DNA of 64,000 nt. It comes from Novosphingobium fuchskuhlense (GTDB lineage: Bacteria; Pseudomonadota; Alphaproteobacteria; Sphingomonadales; Sphingomonadaceae). Location: assembly GCF_001519075.1 (NCBI RefSeq), contig NZ_KQ954245.1, positions 1 through 64,000 of the forward strand, given 5' to 3'. The translations under genes and the position numbers were made by a program. The stretch's first letter is position 1. Each line of letters starts with the position of its first letter. Of the stretch, positions 34,382 through 43,014 are shown one piece after another. Under the pieces are notes generated by a model, which was not told where the DNA came from, searched no databases, and was given only the letters and a program-made list of their open reading frames with translations.

Positions 34382-35686
34382 ATGGCATGGGATTTTTCGA
34401 CTGAACCCGAGTTTGCCGATAAGCTCGATTGGATGCGCGATTTCGTGAAGCGCGAGATCGAGCCGATGGACCTTGTCTTCCGGGGGCCGGGCGATCCGTT
34501 CGATCCGCGCTCGAAGGCGCGCCGGATCATGAAGCCGCTGCAGCAGGTGGTGCGGGACAAGGGCCTGTGGGCCTGCCACCTTGGCCCCGAGTTGGGTGGG
34601 CAGGGCTATGGCCAGCTCCATCTTGGCCTGATGAACGAGATCCTGGGCCGCAGCCGCTTTGCGCCCACCGTGTTCGGCACGCAGGCGCCCGATACAGGCA
34701 ATGCCGAAATCCTCGCCCGCTTTGGCACCGAGGAGCAGAAGGCGCGCTATCTCCAGCCGCTGCTTGATGGCGATATCGTCTCGTGCTTCTCGATGACCGA
34801 ACCGCAGGCAGGTGCCGATCCCGGCGAATTCCTCTGCCGCGCGCGCGCCGACGGCGATGACTGGGTGATCGAGGGCGAGAAGTGGTTTGCGAGCCACGCC
34901 GACATGTCCGAGTTCCTCATCGTGATGTGCATTACCGATCCCGATGTGGCTGTGCATGCGGGCTCTTCGACGATCATCGTGCCCCGCGATGCGCCGGGCC
35001 TTGAAATTGTGCGCAACACCGCCGTCGGCCCGAAGGACGAGATCGGCAGCGGCGTGCACGGCTATCTGCGCTTCAACCAGTGCCGCGTGCCGCTGGCCAA
35101 CACGTTGGGCGCGGTGGGCGGCGGCTTCAACGTCGCGCAGTCGCGGCTCGGCGGCGGGCGCATCCACCATGCCATGCGCACCGTGGGCATGCTGAACAAG
35201 GCGCTCGACATGATGTGTGAGCGCGCGGTCAGCCGCGTGACCAAGGGCGAGCGGCTGGCCGACAAGCAGATGGTCCAGGAGCGCATCGCCGACAGCTATA
35301 CCCAGATCACCCAGTTCCGCCTCCATGTGCTCTATGCCGCGTGGCTGCTCGATCAGGACAAGGGCTATACCCACCGCGTTCGGCGCGAGATTTCGGCGAT
35401 CAAGGCGGCAATGCCGGGCGTGCTGCGCGATGTCGTGTACCGCGCGCTGCATATCCACGGCTCGCTCGGTATGTCGAACGAGACCCCGCTGATGGACATG
35501 TGGCAATACGTGCCGGAAATGGGGATCGTCGATGGGTCGACCGAAGTCCACAAGGTCTCGGTTGCCAAGGACATCCTGCGCCGCGTCGATCCGGCGCCCG
35601 GCCAGTGGCCGACCTATTTCGTTCCCCATACCCGCTCAGCCGCGCTGGCGAAGTTTGCGCCCTTTCTCGAAGAGGATGACCTGTGA
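34382..35686 (+). CDS. Acyl-CoA dehydrogenase-family protein, ACAD11/LvaC-like
   Basis: This is a 434-residue flavoprotein. The N-terminal helical domain is followed by the FAD-binding middle part with SCFSMTEPQAGADPG and the IEGEKWFASHADMSEF stretch. The C-terminal helical domain ends in IHGSLGMSNETPLMDMW and MGIVDGSTEVHKVSVAKDIL. That ending resembles the ACAD10/11 and LvaC branch, whose members act on phosphorylated hydroxyacyl-CoA and remove phosphate, giving an enoyl-CoA. An APH-type kinase in the divergent operon would supply that substrate. Start at ATG 34382, with AAGGTGAG upstream; the stop overlaps the next gene's start as TGATG. Confidence 0.92.
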   Translation: MAWDFSTEPEFADKLDWMRDFVKREIEPMDLVFRGPGDPFDPRSKARRIMKPLQQVVRDKGLWACHLGPELGGQGYGQLHLGLMNEILGRSRFAPTVFGTQAPDTGNAEILARFGTEEQKARYLQPLLDGDIVSCFSMTEPQAGADPGEFLCRARADGDDWVIEGEKWFASHADMSEFLIVMCITDPDVAVHAGSSTIIVPRDAPGLEIVRNTAVGPKDEIGSGVHGYLRFNQCRVPLANTLGAVGGGFNVAQSRLGGGRIHHAMRTVGMLNKALDMMCERAVSRVTKGERLADKQMVQERIADSYTQITQFRLHVLYAAWLLDQDKGYTHRVRREISAIKAAMPGVLRDVVYRALHIHGSLGMSNETPLMDMWQYVPEMGIVDGSTEVHKVSVAKDILRRVDPAPGQWPTYFVPHTRSAALAKFAPFLEEDDL

Positions 35687-36147
35687 TGGCGACGACGCTC
35701 GAACAACGCCTTGATCGGCTGGAGACCCGGCTCGCGCTGCAGGACCTTACGTCCGACTATTGCCTTGGCTTCGACAAGCGCGACATGGGGCGGTTCCTCG
35801 CGATCTGGTGGCCCGACGCGGTGTGGGAAATCGGCCCGCCGTTCGGCGATTTCATTGGCCATGAAGGCGTTGTCCATGCGGTCGAGGACATACTCTGGCC
35901 GGCGTGGAAGGATTCGACCCACTACACCACCAACCTGCGAGTGACGCCGGTGAGCCTCGATGTGATCGCGGGCATCTGCGATGTCTATTGCATCGGCAAC
36001 AGCATCGAAGGCCAGGCGCAGAGCGTAGCGGCGACCTACACCGACCGGTTCGAGCGGCGCGATGGCGTGTGGAAGATCGCGCGGCGCAAGGTGACCATGC
36101 AGCATTTCAGCCCGCTGACGGGCATAACGCTTTCCGCACCGCAATAG
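35686..36147 (+). CDS. NTF2-like (SnoaL-type) protein
   Basis: This 153-residue protein has the cone-shaped alpha+beta fold of the NTF2/SnoaL superfamily. The N-terminal helix (LEQRLDRLETRLALQDLTSD) runs into a YCLGFDKRDMGRFLAIWWPD segment, then a curved sheet. Family members include isomerases, dehydratases and lactone-acting enzymes, as well as ligand-binding proteins. Polar pocket candidates are Asp in YCLGFDKRD and His in DSTHYTTN. Tucked between the dehydrogenase and the hydrolase, it may isomerise or dehydrate a pathway intermediate. The ATG at 35686 overlaps the previous stop (TGATG); a GTG one codon earlier is possible. Confidence 0.85.
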   Translation: MATTLEQRLDRLETRLALQDLTSDYCLGFDKRDMGRFLAIWWPDAVWEIGPPFGDFIGHEGVVHAVEDILWPAWKDSTHYTTNLRVTPVSLDVIAGICDVYCIGNSIEGQAQSVAATYTDRFERRDGVWKIARRKVTMQHFSPLTGITLSAPQ

Positions 36148-36173
36148 CGGGCGGCACGAAAGGGAGAGCAAGG

Positions 36174-36977
36174 ATGGCGCGGTTCGATTGCGGCGATGGC
36201 CGCTCGGTCTATTATGAGCACCACCGGGGGGCCGGGGTGCCCGTCGTGCTGATCCATGGCTGGGCGATGTCCGGCCGGGTCTGGGCGGGCACGGTCGAGA
36301 CGCTCAAGGCGGCGGGCCATGCGGTGATCGTGGTCGATCACCGGGGCTGCGGCCAATCCGACCGGGATTTCGACGACGTTTCGATTGCCGCGATTGCCGG
36401 CGATGTCGCCGGGATCGTACGGCACTGCACGAGCAAGCCGGTCGTGCTAAACGGCTGGTCTTTGGGCGGTGCGGTGGTCGTTGAAGCCGCCGGGCTACTG
36501 GGCTCGGCCTGCGCGGGCGTGGTGCTGACCTGCGGCGCGGCGCCGCGCTTCATCCGCAGCGATGATTTTCCTTATGGCGGGGAGCCGGGTTCGCTCGAAG
36601 CTACGAAGGAAGCGCTGGGCGGCGACCGCGCGGCGTTTTTCCGGGGTCTTGCCGGCGGCGTCTGCGCGAAGCCGGTGAGCGATGCGATGGTCGACTGGAT
36701 GTGGGCCGCCTTCATCGACAGCGGCCCGGGCGTGATCGAATCGCTGATGGACCTCGGCAACGTGGACCAGCGCGCGGTGCTGAAGGCGCTGCCGGTGCCG
36801 CTGCTGTCGATCGTCGGCGGCGCGGATGCGATCCTCGATCCGGGCGTTGGCAAGGCCGCGGCGGAGATGGCACCGCACGGCACGCTCGCGCTGATCGAGG
36901 GCTGCGGGCACGCGCCGTTCATCGAGGACGCCGAGGCGTACCACAGCGCCTTGCGCAATTTTCTGGCCAAGCTCTGA
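36174..36977 (+). CDS. Alpha/beta-hydrolase, candidate lactone or ester hydrolase
   Basis: This 267-residue hydrolase has HGWAMSGRVW (oxyanion region), the nucleophile elbow GWSLGG, an acid residue near GGADAILD, and the catalytic His in GCGHAPFIED. The fold resembles esterases, lactonases and haloperoxidase-like proteins. Because a Baeyer-Villiger enzyme is encoded two genes downstream, the natural inference is hydrolysis of its ester or lactone product to a hydroxy acid. The ATG at 36174 follows GGGAGAGCAAGG; the longer open frame upstream overlaps the NTF2-like gene and was rejected. Confidence 0.9.
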   Translation: MARFDCGDGRSVYYEHHRGAGVPVVLIHGWAMSGRVWAGTVETLKAAGHAVIVVDHRGCGQSDRDFDDVSIAAIAGDVAGIVRHCTSKPVVLNGWSLGGAVVVEAAGLLGSACAGVVLTCGAAPRFIRSDDFPYGGEPGSLEATKEALGGDRAAFFRGLAGGVCAKPVSDAMVDWMWAAFIDSGPGVIESLMDLGNVDQRAVLKALPVPLLSIVGGADAILDPGVGKAAAEMAPHGTLALIEGCGHAPFIEDAEAYHSALRNFLAKL

Positions 36978-36997
36978 CCTGAGGCGAGACGACTACA

Positions 36998-38110
36998 ATG
37001 ATTTCACTAGATCCGTTTTTCACGCCGTTCGACTGCAAGTCGCTGCATCTGGCCAACCGCTTCGTGATGGCGCCGATGTCGCGCTATTTCGCGCCGGGCG
37101 GCATTCTTTCGCAGGAATCGGTAGACTACTATCGCCGCCGCATCGAAGGCGGGGTGGCCGCTGTGATCACCGAAGGTGTGGCTGTCGACCGACCGGGCGC
37201 AGTTGCGGCCGATACCGTGCCGTCCTTCTACGGTGAGGAAGGCCTTGCCGCCTGGGCGCGCGCCACCGCCGATGTCCACCGCGCGGGCGGGGCGATGATC
37301 CCGCAGCTCTGGCATGTCGGCGGCTGCGAGGACTTCAACTGGCCGGATTCGCCGCATCCGCCGCTCGAAAGCCCCTCGGGCCTCGTCGGGCCGGACATTC
37401 CGGGCGGACGGGTGATGACCTCCACCGATATCGACGAAGTGATCGCTTCCTTCGCGCGCGGGGCGGTTGATGCGCAGCGGATGGGCTGCGATGCGGTCGA
37501 ACTGCACGGGGCGCATGGCTACCTTTTCGACCAGTTCTTCTGGACGGCAACCAACAAGCGCGATGACCGCTACGGCGGAGATGACATTGGCCAGCGCGGG
37601 CGCTTTGCCGCCGATTGCGTCGCGGCCGTGCGCGCGGCAGTGGGGCCGGACTTCACCATCATCTTCCGCATCTCGCAGTGGAAGACCTACCAGTACGAAG
37701 CGAAGATCGCGAACAACCCGGCCGAGCTGGAACGGTGGGTTGCGCCGCTTTCGGCTGCGGGTGTCGATATCTTCCACTGCTCGGAACGGCGTTTCTGGGA
37801 ATCCGCATTTCCCGAGGAAGACGACCGCAACCTTGCCGGCTGGACCAAGCATATCACTGCCAAGCCGACGATCACCGTCGGCTCGGTCGGGCTCGACCGA
37901 GATCTCATGGAGGATTTCGTCGCGGGCGAATCCGTGCCCACGCTCAAGTCGCTGGGCGAACTTGAACGGCGCTTTGCGCGTGGGGATTTCGATCTCGTGG
38001 CCGTGGGCCGTGCGCTGCTGGCCGATCCGAATTGGCTGCAGAAGCTGCGCACCGGCGCGGTCGATCAGATGGTGCCCTATTCGAAGGCCTGCATGGAGAC
38101 GCTCTACTGA
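36998..38110 (+). CDS. Old yellow enzyme-family flavin oxidoreductase
   Basis: This is a 370-residue FMN-dependent TIM-barrel protein. Seen are the N-terminal APMSRY strand end, the active-site pair in ELHGAHGYLFDQFFW, the NKRDDRYGG loop after it, and the phosphate-binding end VAVGRALLADPNW. OYE proteins reduce C=C bonds next to a carbonyl; relatives act on cyclic enones such as steroids and terpenoids. In this operon it may saturate an enone before the Baeyer-Villiger step. It is single-domain, without the Fe-S and reductase parts of the 2,4-dienoyl-CoA reductase type. The start ATG at 36998 is 20 bases after the hydrolase. Confidence 0.92.
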   Translation: MISLDPFFTPFDCKSLHLANRFVMAPMSRYFAPGGILSQESVDYYRRRIEGGVAAVITEGVAVDRPGAVAADTVPSFYGEEGLAAWARATADVHRAGGAMIPQLWHVGGCEDFNWPDSPHPPLESPSGLVGPDIPGGRVMTSTDIDEVIASFARGAVDAQRMGCDAVELHGAHGYLFDQFFWTATNKRDDRYGGDDIGQRGRFAADCVAAVRAAVGPDFTIIFRISQWKTYQYEAKIANNPAELERWVAPLSAAGVDIFHCSERRFWESAFPEEDDRNLAGWTKHITAKPTITVGSVGLDRDLMEDFVAGESVPTLKSLGELERRFARGDFDLVAVGRALLADPNWLQKLRTGAVDQMVPYSKACMETLY

Positions 38111-38189
38111 TCCGGCGGGAATGGCCTGCAAGCTGCTGATTTTGAACCTATCGTGGCCGCAAATAATGGCCGCAAGGAGAGGATGACCG

Positions 38190-39851
38190 ATGACCACGAC
38201 CACCATCGCCCCTGAGGCCGGGACTGCTGCCGATGCCGCTGGCACGAGCCGGCCTGACTTTGACGCCATCGCGATCGGTGCAGGCTTTGCCGGCATCGCG
38301 CTCATCCACTACTTGCGCGAGGCAGGGCTTTCGATCCGCGTGTTCGATCGCGCTTCGGATGTCGGCGGGACCTGGGCCTGGAACCGTTATCCAGGCGCGG
38401 CGACCGACAGCGAGAGCTACTACTACTGCCTGACCTTCTCGAAGGAGATCCTGCAGGAGTGGACGTGGACCCAGCGCTACCCGGGCCGTGCCGAGACGCA
38501 GGCCTACATGCGCTACGTTGTCGACAAGTGCGACATGATGCCGCACATCCAGCTCAATACCGAGATCACCGAAGCGCGCTATCTGGCCGACAAGGGCTGG
38601 TGGCAGGTCACGACCGGTACGGGCGAGAGCTTCACCTGCAAGTACTTCATCAGCGGCATGGGGATGATCTCGCAGCCCGAGATCCCCGCGCTCAAGGGGC
38701 TCGACAGCTTCAAGGGTCCGATCTTCCACTCCTCGCGCTGGCCGGAAGGGCTCGATTATGCCGGCAAGCGCGTCGGCGTGATCGGCGCGGGGGCGACCTC
38801 GGTGCAGATGGTGCCCGAACTGGCCAAGACGGCGGCCGATGTCATCGTGTTCCAGCGCACGCCGAACTACATCCTCCCCGCGATGCAGCGCCCGATGACG
38901 CCGGAGTGGGACAAGGAAATCAAGGACAACTACGACGCGATCGTGGCCAAGTGCCGCAACCACGTCTTCGGCATGGCGTTTGACAGCCCGGTGGGCCGCA
39001 ATGTGCTCGATGCCTCGCCCGAGGAGCGCCAGCGCATCTTCGAGGAGAACTGGAACGGCAGTTTCCGCTGGGTGTTCGAGACCTTCGACGATCTGCTCGC
39101 CAGCTCCGAGGCCAACAAGCTCGCCGGCGATTTCATCACGAGCAAGATGAAGGCGCGGGTCAATGATCCCGAGCTCGCCGAACTGCTCTGCCCGACTTAT
39201 GACGACTACCCGCTCTTCGCCAAGCGGCCACCGCTCGATCATGGCTACATGGAAGCGTTCAACCGCGACAATGTGCATCTGGTCGACATCAAGAAGCGCG
39301 AGCCGCTGGTTGAAGTGACCGAGACCGGGGTGCGCACGACGCAGAACGACTACGAATTCGACATCATCGTGCTCGCCACCGGCTTCAAGGCCTATACCGG
39401 CGCACTGGAAGCTTTCCCGATCATCGGGGCGAGCGGCCAGACGCTGAATGAGAAGTGGGGCACGGTTTCGGGCAGCATCATGGGGGTCTGCGTCGCGGAT
39501 TTCCCCAACATGTTCATGGTCACTGGCCCGCAGGCACCGTTTGCCAACCTGCCGACCTCGATCCAGCAGAACGCGATCTGGATCAGCGCCTGCATCCGCA
39601 AGATGGAGCACGAGGGCTACGCGACGTTCTGGCCCAGGGCCGAGGCGGAAGAAGCCTGGACCAAGCAGACCGCCGACATCCACGCGCAGACTCTGATGGC
39701 GCAGGGCGACAAGGTCAATTCGTGGATGATGGGCGCCAACCGCGCGGACAAGGGCGCGCGCGTGCTGATCTATTTCGGCGGCGCGAACTTCTACTACGAC
39801 GCGATGGATCAGTCGGCGGCAGCCGGCTTCCCCGAGTTGGAGTTCCGGTAG
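38190..39851 (+). CDS. Flavin-dependent Baeyer-Villiger monooxygenase
   Basis: This is a 553-residue type I BVMO that inserts oxygen next to a ketone, using FAD, NADPH and O2, giving an ester or lactone. The FAD Rossmann motif is GAGFAGIALI near residue 32. The BVMO fingerprint FxGxxxHxxxWP is present as FKGPIFHSSRWP, followed by the NADPH Rossmann motif VIGAGATSVQM. ATGF-type closing sequence (LATGFKAYTG) lies in the C-terminal part. Overall it resembles cyclohexanone- and steroid-type BVMOs. It is the last gene of the rightward operon; the ATG at 38190 follows GAGAGGATG with good spacing. Confidence 0.94.
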   Translation: MTTTTIAPEAGTAADAAGTSRPDFDAIAIGAGFAGIALIHYLREAGLSIRVFDRASDVGGTWAWNRYPGAATDSESYYYCLTFSKEILQEWTWTQRYPGRAETQAYMRYVVDKCDMMPHIQLNTEITEARYLADKGWWQVTTGTGESFTCKYFISGMGMISQPEIPALKGLDSFKGPIFHSSRWPEGLDYAGKRVGVIGAGATSVQMVPELAKTAADVIVFQRTPNYILPAMQRPMTPEWDKEIKDNYDAIVAKCRNHVFGMAFDSPVGRNVLDASPEERQRIFEENWNGSFRWVFETFDDLLASSEANKLAGDFITSKMKARVNDPELAELLCPTYDDYPLFAKRPPLDHGYMEAFNRDNVHLVDIKKREPLVEVTETGVRTTQNDYEFDIIVLATGFKAYTGALEAFPIIGASGQTLNEKWGTVSGSIMGVCVADFPNMFMVTGPQAPFANLPTSIQQNAIWISACIRKMEHEGYATFWPRAEAEEAWTKQTADIHAQTLMAQGDKVNSWMMGANRADKGARVLIYFGGANFYYDAMDQSAAAGFPELEFR

Positions 39852-40002
39852 GAGCGAGCACGACGTGTGCAAGGCGTGTCCAGCTAACGTTGAGTATGGG
39901 ATACTCCCAAAAGACCTTCCGGTGTACACGTTCAGCGAGAACGGCGGCAATGTCGCTGGCGCGTCAAGGATGGCCCCCCGCTAGAAGCGGGGAGCCAACG
40001 GT

Positions 40003-40640
40003 TTACATTTCGGTGTTCTCGGAAAGGGCAAGCGCGTCTTTCACGTCGATCCCGAGATGGCGGACCGTATGCTCGAACTTGCTATGGCCGAGGAGGATCT
40101 GAACGACGCGCAGGTTGCCAGTCGCCCTGTAGATAATCGACGCTTTCGTTCGGCGAAGTGATTGCGTGCCATATTCACTTCGCTTCATGCCAACCCCCGC
40201 CATCCATTCATCGACAAGCCGGGCATACACCCGGGTGCTGAGATGACCATTGTGATCAACCCGGCTTGGAAAGACATTGTCGTCCACGGTGTTGCCACGC
40301 CTCTTGAGCCAAGCCAGCAGACTGGCCGGGGCATCGGGGAGTAGTTCGAATTGCACGGGGCGACCTGTCTTCTGCTGCATCACGATTGCGCGTGTTCGAA
40401 TCTGCCCGCCGCTAACGATGTCGCCGATTTTTATCTGCCGAGGTCGCAGCCGCGCAGCTTAATGTCGATCGCGAGGTCGAACAGCGCCCGATCTCGCAAG
40501 CGGCGGCGTTGATTGAGGTAGTAGCGGATCTCCCAAATTTGTTTGGGTTTCAGTGCTCGCTTTGCGCCGACAGTGCGCCCAGCGTTCCAGACCTGACGCT
40601 TGGGGGATGTGATTTTGGTATCAGGCGTTTCCAGGTTCAT
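40003..40640 (-). pseudogene. Frameshifted tyrosine recombinase (integrase)
   Basis: The frame from 40640 (MNLETPDTKITS, then VGAKRALKPKQIWEIRYYLN and DLAIDIKLRGCDLGR) stops at 40431. The sequence resumes in another frame as IKIGDIVSGGQIRTRAIVMQ and continues to 40003. Joining them by a one-base change near 40436 restores a tyrosine recombinase of about 210 residues. The catalytic Arg lies in KLRGCD, HxxR is replaced by SLRRTK, and LLGHSKFEHTV holds the second His region. This short integrase type is common on plasmids and islands of this group. It may be the remains of the island's own integrase, or a sequencing error could explain the shift. Confidence 0.8.
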
Positions 40641-40838
40641 TTTCCAATGGCCATAATTGGCCATCTGAAGAACGTCTGCCGGCCCAGCGAGGAAATGCTG
40701 CGAGGCTTGTGCCGACCAGAGCACGAACCCGCTTCGCGGGAGAGTCGCTTGGGGTGACATAGCGTAGTATTGGTGAGGCTTTAGCGGGGCGTCGTTGCCC
40801 TGCGACGGTGGAGTTCCTTCAACGGAGAGGAACTTGCC

Positions 40839-41744
40839 ATGGATTCTATCACGACCGCTGCCCCGACCCATTCGCTGCGTGAGCGGATGTTGCAGGACAT
40901 GACGATGCGTGGCTTCGGGGCGCACACGCAGAAGGACTATATCCGGCATGTCCGGAACTTCACCGCGTTTCTCGGTCGCCCCCCGGACACGGCCACCATG
41001 GAAGACCTGCGGCGTTATCAGGTCGACCAGCACGAGCGCGCCGTGGGCCCAGCCACGATCAATGGGGCGGTATCGGCGCTGCGGTTCCTCTTCGGGATAA
41101 CCCTCAAGCGCCCGGAGATGGCGCTGGGGCTCGTCGTTGTTCGCTGCATGCCCAAGCTGCGTGTGGTCTTGAGCGTCGAGGAGACAGCGCGGCTGCTCGA
41201 GGCTGCGCCAGGCATCAAGTACAAGGCGGCCCTCAGCGTGGCCTATGGCGCGGGCCTGCGTGTCTCGGAGGTTGCCCACCTCAAGGTCGATGACATCGAC
41301 AGCACCCGGATGATGATCCGCGTCGAGCAGGGCAAGGGGCGCAAAGACCGCAACGCCATGCTCTCACCGCACCTGCTGGATTTGCTTCGTCAATGGTGGC
41401 GCGAAGGCAAGCGGCGCGGGGTGATGCTACCCCATGGCTGGCTGTTCCCCGGCCGCAGCGGCACGGATCCGGTTTCTGCTCGCCAGTTGCATCGCGTCGT
41501 TCAGGAAGCGGCCGAGCGCGCCGAGATCCACAAGCGGGTAAGCCCGCACACATTGCGCCACTCGTTTGCCACTCACCTGCTCGAGCAGGGCGTCGATATC
41601 CGCGTCATCCAGGTGCTGCTGGGACACGTGAACATCAACACGACCGGCATCTATACTCAGGTCTCGAGCAAGACCATGCGAGCGGTGGCCAGCCCGCTCG
41701 ACAAGATTGTGGCCGTGATGGAAGGCAGGGCACCTCCCGGTTGA
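40839..41744 (+). CDS. Tyrosine recombinase associated with the IS91-like element
   Basis: This is a 301-residue tyrosine recombinase, XerD-like. It has an N-terminal SAM-like domain (SLRERMLQDMTMRGFGAHTQ, then KDYIRHVRNFTAFLG). The catalytic domain has Arg in AYGAGLRVSEVAHL, HTLRHSFATHLL and LLGHVNINTTGIYTQV, with the nucleophile Tyr in IYTQV. All active residues are present. It ends four bases before the transposase GTG. Such integrases accompany many alphaproteobacterial IS91-family elements, where they may resolve or assist transposition. Confidence 0.92.
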   Translation: MDSITTAAPTHSLRERMLQDMTMRGFGAHTQKDYIRHVRNFTAFLGRPPDTATMEDLRRYQVDQHERAVGPATINGAVSALRFLFGITLKRPEMALGLVVVRCMPKLRVVLSVEETARLLEAAPGIKYKAALSVAYGAGLRVSEVAHLKVDDIDSTRMMIRVEQGKGRKDRNAMLSPHLLDLLRQWWREGKRRGVMLPHGWLFPGRSGTDPVSARQLHRVVQEAAERAEIHKRVSPHTLRHSFATHLLEQGVDIRVIQVLLGHVNINTTGIYTQVSSKTMRAVASPLDKIVAVMEGRAPPG

Positions 41745-41943
41745 ACCGGTGCGCGCCTCACTCGAGGTCGCCGACATCTTCCGCAGCGCCGGGCCGGCCT
41801 ACCGGGCGGCCCATGCCGGGCACCTGAGCCTCGGCCAGCTCAAGGTCATGACGGCCATCGAGAACTGCCGCACCGCCACGCTGGGTGGTCACGTCGAGGC
41901 CTGCGACGACTGCGGGCATTGGCGGATCGCCTACAACTCGTGC

Positions 41944-41973
41944 CTTATGGGCGGATTCAGTAATGGGGAGCTG
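41944..41973. repeat. RIT left terminal inverted repeat
   Basis: Thirty bases beginning CTTATGGGCGGATTCAGTAA are repeated exactly, inverted, at 45265-45294. Confidence 0.92.
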
Positions 41974-42024
41974 GCAGCGACTTGGTGGCTCCTTCGCTCA
42001 TTTCGCTGCCAACCCCGCTCACCA

Positions 42025-43014
42025 TTACGTGGTGCTCTTTAGCAGCGCCATCAGCTTGTCGGTCGGTTGGAATGTCCCTCGACGCAGATGTGGCGGTACG
42101 ATCGCTTCCATGGCGTCGAGTTTTTCGGTTGGGTCGCCGCGCGTATAGACTTCGGTGGTCGTCATCGTAGCATGGCCCAGCCACAGCGATACTTTCCGGA
42201 TGTCTTGGGTCGCCTGCAGAATGATCATCGCGCAGGTGTGCCTGAGCACGTGAGGAGAGACGCGCTTCTTCGCGAGCCCAGGCTGTTGACGGGCAGCGGC
42301 CGCGGCGTGCTGCTTGAGTAGATAGGCGAAGCCCCATCGGCTCAAAGCTTCACCACGCGCACTGACGAACACTTCGGGTGTCGCAACCTTTCCGCGTATG
42401 GCTAGCCATGCGCTCAGTGCCGTGGCTGCTGGTTTCCACAGCGGCAGGGCTCGTTCCCGCCGTCCCTTGCCGACAACGCGTATGCTCATCGACGGCATGT
42501 CGATATCGTTGATCGTCAGCCCCGTCAGTTCTGAGACGCGCAATCCTGCACACACAGCTACATGCAACATCGCTCGGTCGCGGATTCCGTCGCGCGTTGC
42601 AGGGTTCGGGGCGTCGAGCAGAGCTTGCAGCTCCTCCCGCAGTAGATAGGGGACCAGACGCGTGTCCGTTTTCTTGAACGGAATCGCAAGCACGCGACGG
42701 ACCTGATCGAGCGCCGCCGGCTGCCGGTATTCGAGGAAGCGGAAGAACGACTTGATGGCAGCCAAGCGCACGTTTCGCGTCACGGCAGCGTTTTTGCGCA
42801 GATCTTCGAGATGCTCGAGGAAGGCGCTGACCAAGCCGGCGTCGATCTGCTCCAGCATCAACCTGGATGGTCTACTCTTGAGCCTTGCAGCGGCGAACTC
42901 GAACAAGAGCTGGAAACTCTGAGCATAAGAATCGCAGGTGTGTTGGCTGGCGCCACGTTGATGGACGAGTGTTTCGCGCAGGAACGCTTCGATCAGGGGA
43001 GCGATGGGTGTCAT
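42025..43014 (-). CDS. ritC: RIT tyrosine recombinase C
   Basis: This 329-residue recombinase is the third gene of the trio. Its N-terminal SAM-like domain (GASQHTCDSYAQSFQLLFEF) binds DNA. The catalytic domain has Arg in AVCAGLRVSELTGLTI, then HVLRHTCAMIIL, LWLGHATMTTTEVYTR with the Tyr nucleophile. The ATG at 43014 overlaps the ritB stop by ATGA; the longer open frame would overlap ritB by 150 bases. The names A, B and C here follow transcription order. Confidence 0.92.
   Translation of the reverse strand: MTPIAPLIEAFLRETLVHQRGASQHTCDSYAQSFQLLFEFAAARLKSRPSRLMLEQIDAGLVSAFLEHLEDLRKNAAVTRNVRLAAIKSFFRFLEYRQPAALDQVRRVLAIPFKKTDTRLVPYLLREELQALLDAPNPATRDGIRDRAMLHVAVCAGLRVSELTGLTINDIDMPSMSIRVVGKGRRERALPLWKPAATALSAWLAIRGKVATPEVFVSARGEALSRWGFAYLLKQHAAAAARQQPGLAKKRVSPHVLRHTCAMIILQATQDIRKVSLWLGHATMTTTEVYTRGDPTEKLDAMEAIVPPHLRRGTFQPTDKLMALLKSTT

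Noticed and set aside
40431..41279. Minus-strand frame of 282 codons
   Set aside because: Only its last 70 codons are real (the integrase N-terminus). The rest is antisense to the plus-strand tyrosine recombinase.
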